Source: Aquisalimonas sp. 2447
Lineage (GTDB): Bacteria; Pseudomonadota; Gammaproteobacteria; Nitrococcales; Aquisalimonadaceae
Length of the DNA stretch: 64,000 bases
Direction: 5' to 3'
Assembly: GCF_012044895.1 (NCBI RefSeq)
Contig: NZ_CP050695.1
Coordinates: forward strand, 1,394,501-1,458,500
Each line of letters starts with the position of its first letter. Position 1 is the stretch's first letter. Made by a program: the position numbers and the translations under genes. The notes beneath the pieces are model-generated. The model saw nothing but the letters and a program-made list of their open reading frames with translations. It was not told where the DNA came from and did no database searches. Positions 1-8,731 of the stretch are shown here, one piece after another.

Positions 1-1
1 G

Positions 2-1243
2 GCGCGGCGTCTTCCGGACAGGCCGCTTTTGACGTTGGCCCATCACATTGACGAGGCGTGGTTGCGTGAGGCGTATCGACGCACGCGCAAGGACGGGGCG
101 CCGGGCGTTGATGGTCGCACGGGTGCCGCCTACGGCGAGGAGCTTGAGGCGAACCTGAGCTCGCTGCTGGAGCGGGCGAAGTCCGGGGCGTACCGGGCGC
201 CGCCGGTGCGGGGCACCTCGATCCCCAAGGGTGACGGGAGCGAGCGCCGAGCGCTCGGCATTCCGACGTTTGAGGACAAGGTGCTCCAGCGGGCGGTGGC
301 GATGGTGCTGGAGGCGGTCTACGAGCCGGAGTTCCACGAGGGCTCGTACGGCTTCCGCCGGGACGCTCGGCGCACCAGGCGCTGCAGGCGGTCTGGCGGC
401 CGTTGATGGCGATGGGCGGTGGCTGGGTGATTGATCTTGACGTGCGCAAGTTCTTTGACCGGGTCGACCATGGTCTGTTGCGGGAGGTGCTGCGTCGGCG
501 GGTACGTGACGGCGTGCTGGTTCGGTTGATCGGCAAATGGTTGAACGCCGGCGTGCTGGAGGAAGGGCAGTGGCGCCAGCCTGGCGGGGCACCCGCAGGG
601 CGGGGTGATCTCGCCGATGCTCGCCAACATTTTCCTCCACGAGGTGCTGGATACGTGGTTCGAGGACAGTGTCCGGCCCCGGTTGCGCGGTGAGGCGCAC
701 CTGGTGCGTTTTGCCGACGATGCGCTGCTGGTGTTCGCCTGCGAGAGCGATGCCCGGCGGGTGATGGAGGTGCTGCCCAAGCGTTTTGCGCGCTACGGGC
801 TGGAACTCCACCCGGAGAAGACCCGGGTTGTGCGGTTCGACCGGCCCGGATCGGGCGGAGGACCGCACCCGGAGACCTTCGATTTTCTCGGCTTCACCCA
901 CTACTGGGGGCGGTCGAGGCGAGGGCGCTGGGTGGTCAAGCGCAAGACGGCGCGGGATCGGCTGCGCCGGGCCATGCATGCAATCGATCGTTGGTGCTGT
1001 GTGATGCGGCATCACCCCGTGGTTGAGCAGTGGCAAGCCCTGAACCGCAGACTCCGGGGCCACTACGCCTACTTCGGCGTGCGTGGTAACTTTGCAGCGA
1101 TCGACCAGGTCCGCTCCCAGGCGATGCGCTCCTGGCACCGATGGCTGTCGCGGCGCTCGCAGAAGGCGGCGATCCCGTGGTCGGAGTTCTCCCGGTTCCT
1201 GGAGTGTTACCCGCTCGCCCGGGCCAGGATCTGCGCCACGTAG
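2..1243 (+). pseudogene. ltrA: group II intron reverse transcriptase/maturase, 5'-truncated, frameshifted
   Basis: Intron-encoded protein that would splice and retrotranspose its host intron. The reading frame is already open at the window edge, so the N-terminus lies upstream. The RT core reads through APGVDG, the RT domain and a catalytic FADD box (about 711-722, FADD rather than the commoner YADD), then the maturase X domain (RGHYAYFG region, about 1057-1080). No HNH endonuclease domain follows. Frame 2 shifts to frame 1 near 360, where [12 protein letters not shown]-type sequence needs one more C, and back to frame 2 near 580-600, in the segment normally reading [10 protein letters not shown]. 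Two indels make a functional protein unlikely. Intron domains V and VI follow directly. High confidence in family, good confidence in decay. Confidence 0.85.
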
Positions 1244-1261
1244 CGAAGCCACTCACACGAG

Positions 1262-1332
1262 GAGCCACTTGCGGGAAACCCGCACGAGTGGATCTGTGGG
1301 GGCCGGCCGGGTAACCGGCCGGCCTACCCGAC
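1262..1332 (+). ncRNA. group II intron domains V and VI, 3' intron end
   Basis: Positions 1262-1294 form a typical domain V hairpin: a GAGCC start with the AGC triad, a stem capped by GAAA, and a closing GGATC. It is followed by a GC-rich domain VI hairpin (about 1300-1332, GTAA loop). The sequence ends CTACCCGAC, so the 3' splice site is placed near 1332 (AC end). Location just after the maturase frame fits. The 5' intron domains lie outside the window. The splice position is inferred from the usual 3' end pattern. Confidence 0.75.
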
Positions 1333-1356
1333 GTCAGCCTTCCCCTGGCCGGAGAA

Positions 1357-2538
1357 CTAGAGTCGCTCCACTGCCAGCGCAATCCCCTGGCCACCGCCGA
1401 TGCACAGCGTCACGATGCCGCGCCGTTCACCGTTGCGCTCCATGGCGTGCAGCAGCCGCACGGTGAGCACCGCGCCAGTGGCACCGATGGGGTGGCCGTG
1501 GGCGATGGCGCCGCCTTCGACATTGACCACGTCCTCGGACAGGCCCAGCTCCCGCAGCACCGCCAGGGCGATGGCGGCAAAAGCCTCGTTGATCTCTACC
1601 CGGTCCACATCGCCCACCCCCCAGCCGGCCCGCTCCAGGGCCTGGCGCACGGCGGGTACCGGACCGATGCCGAACATGCCCGGTTCCACGGCACCCACGC
1701 CCCAGGAGACCAGCCGTGCCACGGGCTTGAGGCCGGCCTTCTCCGCCCATGCCCGCTCTGCTAGCACCATGGCCGCAGCGCCGGTATTCAGGCCCGGGGC
1801 GTTTCCGGCGGTGATGGTGCCTTCCTCGCGAAAGGCGGGGCGGAGCTTGCCCAGCCCCTCGGCGGTGGTGTCGCCGCGATTGTGCTCATCCCGTTCGAAC
1901 AGCGTCGGACCCTTGCGGCCGGGGACTTCCACCGGGACGATCTCGGCGTCGAACAGGCCATCGGCCTGGGCCTTCGAGAAACGCTGCTGCGAGCGGGCCG
2001 CCCACCCGTCCTGGTCTTCGCGGCTGACCTTGTACTCCTTGGCAAGATCCTCCGTATGCCAGCCGGAGTGCTTGCCGGAGAAGGCGTCGTTGAGACCGTC
2101 GCCCAGCATGGAATCAACCATTTTCGCGTCGCCCATGCGGTAGCCCCAACGAGCCTTGTCCAGCAGGTAGGGTGCGCGGTCCATGTTCTCCATGCCGCCG
2201 GCCACGGCGCAGTGGGCATGGCCGAGCAGGATTTCCTGAGCCGCCGACGCCAAGGCCTGCGCACCGGAGCCGCACACCCGGTTCACTGTCAGCGCCGGTA
2301 CCTGCACCGGAATGCCACCGTTGATGGCGGCCTGGCGCGCCGGGTTCATGCGGTTGCCCGCCTGGATCACGTTGCCGAGCACCACCGTATCCACCTGGTC
2401 GCCCTGGAGGCCGGCACGCTTCAGTGTCTCGGTCACGGCGATGGCGCCAAGATCAGTGGCCGGCATGTCCTTGAGACTGCCGGCGTAGGTACCGATAGGG
2501 GTGCGCGTGGGCGCGCAGATTACGACTTCCTTCGTCAT
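1357..2538 (-). CDS. acetyl-CoA C-acetyltransferase (thiolase)
   Basis: Thiolase of 393 residues that condenses or cleaves acetoacetyl-CoA and related 3-ketoacyl-CoAs in the cytosol. Thiolase signatures are present: nucleophilic Cys in NRVCGSG near residue 88, INEAFA, GHPIGATG and the C-terminal CIGGGQG with the second catalytic Cys. The start at 2538 gives the usual MTKEVVICAPTRTPIG opening; an in-frame upstream start would add 17 unusual residues. The gene stands alone, between the group II intron and the FKBP gene that ends the respiratory operon, and its own promoter probably lies in 2539-2636. It could serve polyhydroxybutyrate synthesis or fatty acid breakdown; the sequence alone does not decide. 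Confidence 0.9.
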   Translation of the reverse strand: MTKEVVICAPTRTPIGTYAGSLKDMPATDLGAIAVTETLKRAGLQGDQVDTVVLGNVIQAGNRMNPARQAAINGGIPVQVPALTVNRVCGSGAQALASAAQEILLGHAHCAVAGGMENMDRAPYLLDKARWGYRMGDAKMVDSMLGDGLNDAFSGKHSGWHTEDLAKEYKVSREDQDGWAARSQQRFSKAQADGLFDAEIVPVEVPGRKGPTLFERDEHNRGDTTAEGLGKLRPAFREEGTITAGNAPGLNTGAAAMVLAERAWAEKAGLKPVARLVSWGVGAVEPGMFGIGPVPAVRQALERAGWGVGDVDRVEINEAFAAIALAVLRELGLSEDVVNVEGGAIAHGHPIGATGAVLTVRLLHAMERNGERRGIVTLCIGGGQGIALAVERL

Positions 2539-2636
2539 GGCTATGGACCTCGCGGGAAAGGGGGTGGTGACCGTGTCACGATGGACCATTGCGTGGTCGG
2601 GTGCCTTGATCTACGGCAACTATTCGCCGGAAAACC

Positions 2637-3137
2637 CTACTGCCAGCCCGCCGTTACGGGCCGGCGAGCCGTGTCCCCCGAGGCCCGCCGTGCCTGCACC
2701 TCGGCTGCTGTCGCCGCACGGACCTCGCGAATGGTGAGTTCGAAGGTCAGCCGCTGGCCCGCCAGCGGGTGGTTGCCGTCGAGGATGGCGCCGTCGTCCG
2801 TGAGCCGCACCACGCGCAGGGAGAACTTGCGGCCGTGGGAACCGCTGGTCAGGCGCTTGCCTTCAGCCAGCTCCAGTCCCTCGGGCAGCACCTCGCGCTT
2901 GGCCTCGAATACCAGATTCTCCTGGTGCGCACCGTAGGCGTCCTCGGGCTCCAGCTCCACCACCAGGTGTTCGCCGGCGCTGCGGCCTTCCACGGCGCTC
3001 TCCAGAGCCGGCAGCACGTGCCGGTAGCCGTGGAGATACAGCATGGGTCCCGAAGCCGCGCTGCTGTCCACGAGTTCGCCGGCCTGGTTGCGCAGCGCAT
3101 AGTCGATGGTGGCCACGGTGTCGGTGGTGATCTTCAT
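2637..3137 (-). CDS. FKBP-type peptidyl-prolyl isomerase, SlyD-like
   Basis: Peptidyl-prolyl cis-trans isomerase/chaperone of 166 residues. It opens MKITTDTVATIDYALRN, carries the insert-in-flap arrangement of SlyD-type FKBPs, and has the DGNHPLAGQ motif near residue 125. It lacks the His-rich metal tail of E. coli SlyD. The ATG (3135-3137) overlaps the stop of the upstream arxD-like chaperone (ATGA), and GGAGG lies 7 nt upstream, so the two are probably translationally coupled. Its place at the end of a molybdoenzyme operon suggests a role in folding or maturing the complex. That role is inferred from position only. Confidence 0.85.
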   Translation of the reverse strand: MKITTDTVATIDYALRNQAGELVDSSAASGPMLYLHGYRHVLPALESAVEGRSAGEHLVVELEPEDAYGAHQENLVFEAKREVLPEGLELAEGKRLTSGSHGRKFSLRVVRLTDDGAILDGNHPLAGQRLTFELTIREVRAATAAEVQARRASGDTARRPVTAGWQ

Positions 3138-4102
3138 GACACGCCTCCCCCGGAAAACGCTGAGCCGTTCCCGCGCACCTCTGCGCTTCCTTTCGGTTGT
3201 GCCGCGGCACCGATCTCCTTGAACTGCGGGTCGGTGGGTCGCAACCCCATGGTGCCGGCCCGGCAGTCCGGGCAGACGCTCAGGTGCGCGGTGCCCAGGC
3301 CCCGTTTTTCCAGCACCCGGATCATGTCGGCCAGCTCGGAAGGCGCGGCGAAGGGCTGGCCGCACTGGGTGCATTCGGTGTGCTGCTGACCGGCGTGTTC
3401 GGCCCGCTGGCGGGCCAGGTGTTCGCGGGCAGCGTCTTCGGCCTTGGTGTCCCTTGTTGGGGGCGTAGGGGCGAGGGACTGCAGCCACTGGCCATCGGCC
3501 GCCACGGCTTCCCGCACCAGGTGGCCCAGCACGGCATAGGGACGAGCGCGCGTGTCACGCGCGGTTTCGGCGCTGAGCCGTTGTGCCATGTCGCCCACCC
3601 AGGGGTGCAGGAACCGGTGCACGAAGTCACGGGCTTCCTCCAGCAGGGGCTCCCTCGCCCCGGTGTCGGCCTCCGCGGCCGAGGCCAGCAGCAGGGCCAG
3701 GAAGCGCAGTTGCAGCACCAGGTGGTCCGGCGTGCCCCGGAAGGCCGCGTCGCCATCCACGCCGCGGCGCTGGTAGCAGGCCCTGATCTCCATGGCGGTG
3801 GGCCCCATGATGCCGCCGTCCATGTAGACGCTGGCATTCAGTGACACCGGCCGTGGCGGAACCAGGAACAGGCGGCTGTAGACGCGCAGCAGCGCGTCGG
3901 GGTCCGGCGCGGTTGCCATGGTGGATGCCAGCTCGGTGCCGGCGCCGCGCCCGGGCAGGAGTTCGTCCAGATCGCCGGGCAGCGCCTCGGTCATGGCCTG
4001 GTGGTAGGACGCCTCCATGGGCGGCAGAAACGCCTGGGCCAGGCACTGGTAGAGTTCCGCCCGCGCCGTGAGGCGCGTGGTGTGCTCGGGCACTGCGGTC
4101 AT
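3134..4102 (-). CDS. arxD: TorD-family molybdoenzyme chaperone with C-terminal CxxC module (ArxD-like)
   Basis: Cytoplasmic chaperone of the TorD/DmsD family that would bind the Tat signal of the catalytic subunit and hold it for cofactor insertion. The all-helical TorD core is recognisable (about residues 15-225, including LYQCLAQAFLPP and the PVSLNASVYMDGGIMGPTAMEI region). An added C-terminal segment (about 240-305) has two Cys pairs, CTQCGQ and CPDC, spaced like a zinc ribbon. The start at 4102 has GGAG 5 nt upstream; an alternative ATG at 4123 also has a good ribosome site, so the N-terminus is uncertain by 7 residues. The gene lies 81 nt after the membrane subunit and overlaps the FKBP gene. 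The symbol rests on operon architecture. Confidence 0.8.
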   Translation of the reverse strand: MTAVPEHTTRLTARAELYQCLAQAFLPPMEASYHQAMTEALPGDLDELLPGRGAGTELASTMATAPDPDALLRVYSRLFLVPPRPVSLNASVYMDGGIMGPTAMEIRACYQRRGVDGDAAFRGTPDHLVLQLRFLALLLASAAEADTGAREPLLEEARDFVHRFLHPWVGDMAQRLSAETARDTRARPYAVLGHLVREAVAADGQWLQSLAPTPPTRDTKAEDAAREHLARQRAEHAGQQHTECTQCGQPFAAPSELADMIRVLEKRGLGTAHLSVCPDCRAGTMGLRPTDPQFKEIGAAAQPKGSAEVRGNGSAFSGGGVS

Positions 4103-4183
4103 GGTGTCTCCGCTGCGTTGCATTGGCGTACTCCCTGGGCGGGTGTGCCGGGGCAGCAACAAGGGCCGCCCCGGCGAGCTCTG

Positions 4184-5383
4184 TCAGGCCGTGGCCTCAC
4201 GTGGTTTCGCCCCCTGTGGCCCGGTTTCTTCCAGCGCCGGGGTCGCCGACAGGTCGAAGTACTTCTCGCCCAGCACGTACAGTGTGAACAGCATGGCCGA
4301 GCCCATGATGGTCAGCATCCATTCCGTGACCGACGGCGTGTACTGGAGCATGTCCCAGGCCCAGGTGCCCTGGAACAGCGGAATAACCTGGCCGCCCACC
4401 ACGAAGTAGTAGCGCTCGGCGAACAGGCCACCGAAGGTGAGTACCGCCACCAGTACCTGGATTTGCGGGTTGACGCGCAGCGTCGGTGACATCATCAGGG
4501 CGAACGGCACCGCCAGCCCGAAGATCAGGGACAGGATGTACAGCGGCGAGGCGAACAGGTAGTTGGCCCAGACGTGGTACACCTCCGGGTTGTTGGCGTA
4601 CAGCCCGGTAATGGCGCGCACCGCCACGAACAGGATGGTCAGCCCCAGGACGGCGGCGAACAGCTTGGGCAGTCCCCCGGTGAAGGCAGCCTGCAGTTGC
4701 TGCGGCATTTTGCTGCGGGTGAACCCGTAGGCGAGATAGGTGAAGAACACCAGTGCCGCCATGCCGCTGGCAATCGCCGTGAGGTAGAAGTAGATGGGCA
4801 GGGAGCCGTCGTACCAGAACGGCCGCATGCTCATCATGCCGAAGATCAGCGCCAGGTTGCCGCTGGCCAGCAGCACCCCGAGGAAGGAGGCGATGCCGAT
4901 GATCTTCGTGTTCCTGCTGTCCCAGTCGCCGGCTTCCATTTTCTGGAACTTCCAGAGCAGGAACAGCAGGTCCGCCGCGTAGAACACCCCCATCCAGAAC
5001 ATGGCGGACTGGATCTGCATGTTGAACGGGATGGCCCAGAGCATGCGGAAGGTGTGGCCCAGCTCCAGGGCCAGCACCGCCATGCCTGAGATGAGGATGA
5101 TGAAGGCGAGGAAGATCGCTCGCTTGGCAATGCCGTAATACTGCTTGAAGCCGAATACCAGCGGCAGTGAGGCGATCAGCCCCAGCCCCGACGATGCCAG
5201 GGCGAAGTAGAGGTAGGTGGAGATGGGCTGGCCCCAGGGCAGCTGGGAGCTCACGTTAAAGGCCGCATGGCCCACCGTGACGAGCTGGATCATGGTGTAG
5301 CCGAAGGACACCACCAGCACGACGGCGGAGAGGATCAGCAGGCCCGTGCCCAGCCCGCCCTTCATGACGTTGTTGTCGGACAT
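4184..5383 (-). CDS. arxC: NrfD/PsrC-family quinone-interacting membrane subunit (ArxC-like)
   Basis: Integral membrane subunit of 399 residues with about nine to ten hydrophobic helices, of the NrfD/PsrC type. It would exchange electrons between the quinone pool and the periplasmic iron-sulfur and molybdenum subunits. Conserved-looking stretches include the LELGHTFRMLWAIPFN region after the third helix and YHVWANYLFASPLYI. No signal peptide or haem-binding motif is seen. It starts 14 nt after the iron-sulfur subunit and is clearly co-transcribed with it. The subunit order (iron-sulfur, catalytic, iron-sulfur, NrfD, TorD) is that reported for anaerobic arsenite oxidase operons; polysulfide or tetrathionate reductases have related membrane subunits. 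Confidence 0.85.
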   Translation of the reverse strand: MSDNNVMKGGLGTGLLILSAVVLVVSFGYTMIQLVTVGHAAFNVSSQLPWGQPISTYLYFALASSGLGLIASLPLVFGFKQYYGIAKRAIFLAFIILISGMAVLALELGHTFRMLWAIPFNMQIQSAMFWMGVFYAADLLFLLWKFQKMEAGDWDSRNTKIIGIASFLGVLLASGNLALIFGMMSMRPFWYDGSLPIYFYLTAIASGMAALVFFTYLAYGFTRSKMPQQLQAAFTGGLPKLFAAVLGLTILFVAVRAITGLYANNPEVYHVWANYLFASPLYILSLIFGLAVPFALMMSPTLRVNPQIQVLVAVLTFGGLFAERYYFVVGGQVIPLFQGTWAWDMLQYTPSVTEWMLTIMGSAMLFTLYVLGEKYFDLSATPALEETGPQGAKPREATA

Positions 5384-5397
5384 GTCGGGTTACTCCC

Positions 5398-6147
5398 TCA
5401 GGACTCGCGTGGGCGGAAGGCGGGGATGCCGGCGCCGGCACCCAGGTAGTACACCTGCGGGCGGTTGCCGGTGTGGTCCAGCAGTCGCTGCCCTTTCTTG
5501 TCAGCGATGAGCCGGTTGACGTTGGACTCCGGGTTGTCCAGGTCGCCGAAGAAGCGTGCCTTGGGCGGGCACGTACGCACGCAGGCGGGTACGTACTCGA
5601 CCAGTTCCGGGTCATCCTCGTCCAGGTCGGCCACGCCCTCGGGGGCCTTGCTGACCTTGTGGTAGCAGAAGGTGCATTTGGAGACCACGCCCTTGGGCTG
5701 GACGCCGATACCTCTCCGCCAGTCCGATTCCGGGTTCTGGTAGGGCGGGCTCCAGAGCTGGCCGTTCTCGCCCGGGAAGACATCCCGGATGTCCGGCTCT
5801 ACCAGGGGCTGCTCGTCGGCGTAGAAGCGCACCCCGTAAGGGCAGGCGATCATGCAGTACTTGCAGCCGATGCACTTGTTCCAGTCCACGAACACGATGC
5901 CGCCGGCGTCCTCGTCCTTGTAGGTGGCCCGGGTGGGGCAGACGTGCACGCAGGACGGATCCTCGCACTGCATGCACGGCCGTGGCAGCCACTTCATCTG
6001 GCCGCTGGGATACTCACCCTCGTTGTAGAACAGCACGTCCTGCCAGCTCTCGCCGGGCAGGGTGTTGTTCTCCATGGAACATGCGGTGGTGCAGGCCTGG
6101 CAGCCGGTACACGTGTCCAGGTCGATGACCATTCCCCACTTCGCCAT
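5398..6147 (-). CDS. arxB: 4Fe-4S electron-transfer subunit, DMSO reductase family (ArxB-like)
   Basis: Ferredoxin-like beta subunit of 249 residues that wires the molybdenum subunit to the membrane anchor. Four cysteine clusters are visible: CTGCQACTTAC near residue 15, CMQCEDPSCVHVCP near 58, CIGCKYCMIACP near 92, and CTFC with CVRTCP in the C-terminal half. This is the four-cluster pattern of DmsB/PsrB/ArrB/ArxB proteins. It has no signal peptide and would be exported with the Tat-dependent catalytic partner. It begins 26 nt downstream of the catalytic gene. The C-terminal tail after residue 210 has no cysteine. Confidence 0.9.
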   Translation of the reverse strand: MAKWGMVIDLDTCTGCQACTTACSMENNTLPGESWQDVLFYNEGEYPSGQMKWLPRPCMQCEDPSCVHVCPTRATYKDEDAGGIVFVDWNKCIGCKYCMIACPYGVRFYADEQPLVEPDIRDVFPGENGQLWSPPYQNPESDWRRGIGVQPKGVVSKCTFCYHKVSKAPEGVADLDEDDPELVEYVPACVRTCPPKARFFGDLDNPESNVNRLIADKKGQRLLDHTGNRPQVYYLGAGAGIPAFRPRES

Positions 6148-6173
6148 GATTCAGACTCCTCCGTTGTGCGTGC

Positions 6174-8675
6174 TCAGGCCCGCTCCAGCGTGACCTTGGT
6201 GGTGTAGTAGCTGGCGAGCCCGGAAATCGGGTCGGACCGGTTCTCGGTTAGCTCGCCCGAGTTCCCCGGTTTGGCGTGGCGCCCGTTCGCAGTGGCCCAA
6301 CGGCCCTGTGCCCAGTGGCCATACTCATGGGGCAGCACCAGGGTGTCCGGGCGATGGGAGGGCATCAGCCGCGCGACGGCCGTGATGCTGTGCTGCTCGC
6401 CACGCACCTGCGCCGAAATGCGCACCGGATCGCCATCACTGATGCCGCGTTCGCCTGCGGTCCTGGGGTGCAGTTCCAGGAATACCGTGCCCCGACCGCC
6501 CACGATGGGCTGCATGTAGGCCTGCGCCTGGGGCAGGTTGGCACTGCGTCCCTCGGCCTTCAGCGGCAGCTTGGGTGTGACGAAATGGAGGTCGCCCTCG
6601 CCGGTGTGCCGTGGTTCCACCCACTGGATGAGCCCGGCCCGTTCCTCGGGGATATCCATCTCCCGCTGGATGTAGGCGGCGTGCGCCTCCAGGAAACTGG
6701 ACTTGAACTCGAACTTGCCCGATTCCGTTGGCATGAGCTTGTCCTTGACCTCTGACTCGCTCATTTCGATGTTGTAGTCGTCGCCGTCCCACTCCCAGAA
6801 GCTGCCGCGCCAGTAGCGCCAGTGGTAGGGCTTCTTGTACCAGACGCCCTTTTCCTTCCAGCTCTCGAAGTCGTTCACGCCGTTGTCGCCGGGGTTGTCG
6901 GCGAAGCCGGCGGCGCGGTGGCGCAGTATGTTCTCCACGTCCCCGAGCTCCGCGTAGTACTCGCTCATGGGTCCGTCGATGCGTTTGCCGATCTCGATGA
7001 GCATGTCACCGAAGTGCCTGGTGTCGTACACGGGGTCCACCGCCGGCACGCGCAGGGCGGTCATGGGCCAGCCCTCGAAGGGGTAGGTTGGCGAGTCCTG
7101 CAGTCGCTCCAGGTAGGTGTGCTCCGGCATGATGATGTCGGCGTACATGGCCGTCTCGCCGGGGTAGGGCGAGGTGTCGATGATGAATACGTCCTTCAGG
7201 GCCTCCTCCCACAGCTGAGGATCCGGTGCCGACCAGATGGGGTTGGTGACGAAGAACATGGCCGTGTCCAGCTTGTACGGGTCGCCGTCCAGGTGGTGTT
7301 GCGCCGTCTCCTGCATCATGTGGGAGGTCATTGGCCACTTGTCGGTGCCGGCCATGTCGATGCGCGGGTGCTTGCCCTCCATCTCCCGGGCGTAGTCGTC
7401 CATGTAGTCATCGGCGCTCACCGGCAGGTCGCCGTAGGGCGGGCCCATCTGGTAGAACAACCCGCCCTCGGCGAACAGGCTGCCCACCAGCGCATTAAGG
7501 GCGTGGATGGCCATGCCGTTGTAGGTGCCGTTGAAGTGCGCCGTGGGGCCGCGCTCCATCAGGGCAATGGCCGGCCTGGTGGTGGCAAACTCCCGGGCGA
7601 TGCGCTTCATGTGGAAGGCCGGGATGGTGGTGATCTCCTCCGCCCACTCCGGTGTGCGGTCCTTGAGTTCCTCGTTCCACCAGTCGGCCAGGCCGTGGGT
7701 CCAGCGCTCCTGGAAGCGGTCCGCGTCGATGGTCTCGCCGGCGCGGAAACGGTTCTCACCGTCGTCGAAGTCACCCACGAATTCCGTGTCCCATAGCCCT
7801 TCGGTGAGGATCACGTGGGCGATGGCCAGCGCCATGGCACCGTCGGTGCCCGGCTTGATCATGTGATAACGGTCCGATGCCGCCATGGTGGGGTTCATGC
7901 GCACATCGATGGAGGTGATGCGCGTCTGCGGGCTCTTGGTCCGCATGTGCCCCCACACCTGCATGAGGTAGTTGTAGGGGCGGAACGCCTCCAGGAAGCT
8001 GGCGCCGAAATTCAGGATGTAGTTGCAGTTGCGGTAGTCGTAAGCGTTGTAAGAATCATTGCCGTCGGTGGCGCGCTTGGCGCGCTTGGAACCCTCGGCG
8101 CAGATGGATGCATGGCCGATGGCGGAATTCGGCGTGCCGTAGAGCTTGCCGAAATCACTATACATGCCCGCATCGGTGGAGCCCCAGCCGCGACCGTAGA
8201 AGTGCGCGAAGCGATAGGACTCGCCGTTCTCGCGTAACCGGTTCAGCCGCTCAGCCACCGTATCGAATGCTTCTTCCCAGGTGATGGGCACGAACTCCGG
8301 GTCCTCGTTCCGGCCCTTGTTGGGGTTGGTGCGCTTCATGGGGCCTTCGAAGCGATCCGGGTCGTAGAGCAGATAGGTCCCGAGATGGCCCTTGGGGCAG
8401 AGCTTGCCGTTGGCGATGGGGTTGCCCGGATCGCCGTAGATGGCGTGCACCTTGCCGTTGCGGGTATAGACGTTGATGCCGCACCGGGCCGGGCATTGAT
8501 GGCAGATGTTCTTGGTAATGGTGGTCTCGCCGTCGATCGGGCCTGGGTCAGCCCGGCTTTCCTGAATGGGGCTGAGGCCACGCAGAGCGCCGAAGCCCAC
8601 CGCCGTGGCGGCACCCGCGGCGCTGGTCGCCTGCAGAAAGCGGCGCCGGGTGATCAGAGTCTGCAGGACATTCAT
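6174..8675 (-). CDS. arxA: periplasmic molybdopterin oxidoreductase, ArxA/ArrA-like catalytic subunit
   Basis: Catalytic subunit of 833 residues in the DMSO reductase family. A Tat signal (TRRRFLQA, residues 9-16, then a hydrophobic stretch) sends it to the periplasm. Cys58, Cys61, Cys65 and Cys93 would bind the proximal 4Fe-4S cluster. Cys192 in GHASICAEG lies where PsrA, ArrA and ArxA carry the molybdenum-ligating cysteine. The C-terminal molybdopterin dinucleotide-binding domain is complete. The start at 8675 has AGGAGG 7 nt upstream; the longer frame upstream lacks homologous character. Operon order and the adjacent X-S-R regulatory genes match anaerobic arsenite oxidase loci of Alkalilimnicola and Ectothiorhodospira. 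The substrate could still be tetrathionate or polysulfide. No arsenic-resistance genes are in the window. Confidence 0.8.
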   Translation of the reverse strand: MNVLQTLITRRRFLQATSAAGAATAVGFGALRGLSPIQESRADPGPIDGETTITKNICHQCPARCGINVYTRNGKVHAIYGDPGNPIANGKLCPKGHLGTYLLYDPDRFEGPMKRTNPNKGRNEDPEFVPITWEEAFDTVAERLNRLRENGESYRFAHFYGRGWGSTDAGMYSDFGKLYGTPNSAIGHASICAEGSKRAKRATDGNDSYNAYDYRNCNYILNFGASFLEAFRPYNYLMQVWGHMRTKSPQTRITSIDVRMNPTMAASDRYHMIKPGTDGAMALAIAHVILTEGLWDTEFVGDFDDGENRFRAGETIDADRFQERWTHGLADWWNEELKDRTPEWAEEITTIPAFHMKRIAREFATTRPAIALMERGPTAHFNGTYNGMAIHALNALVGSLFAEGGLFYQMGPPYGDLPVSADDYMDDYAREMEGKHPRIDMAGTDKWPMTSHMMQETAQHHLDGDPYKLDTAMFFVTNPIWSAPDPQLWEEALKDVFIIDTSPYPGETAMYADIIMPEHTYLERLQDSPTYPFEGWPMTALRVPAVDPVYDTRHFGDMLIEIGKRIDGPMSEYYAELGDVENILRHRAAGFADNPGDNGVNDFESWKEKGVWYKKPYHWRYWRGSFWEWDGDDYNIEMSESEVKDKLMPTESGKFEFKSSFLEAHAAYIQREMDIPEERAGLIQWVEPRHTGEGDLHFVTPKLPLKAEGRSANLPQAQAYMQPIVGGRGTVFLELHPRTAGERGISDGDPVRISAQVRGEQHSITAVARLMPSHRPDTLVLPHEYGHWAQGRWATANGRHAKPGNSGELTENRSDPISGLASYYTTKVTLERA

Positions 8676-8731
8676 CGCGTTCCTCCTGGTCTTTTCCTTG
8701 TCGGTGTCACTTGCGGGGCTCGGTGGTACGG

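Noticed and set aside
6174-8675. Call of tetrathionate or polysulfide reductase
   Set aside because: Possible by fold, but the X-S-R regulators and the leading ferredoxin gene fit Arx loci better; kept as the alternative.
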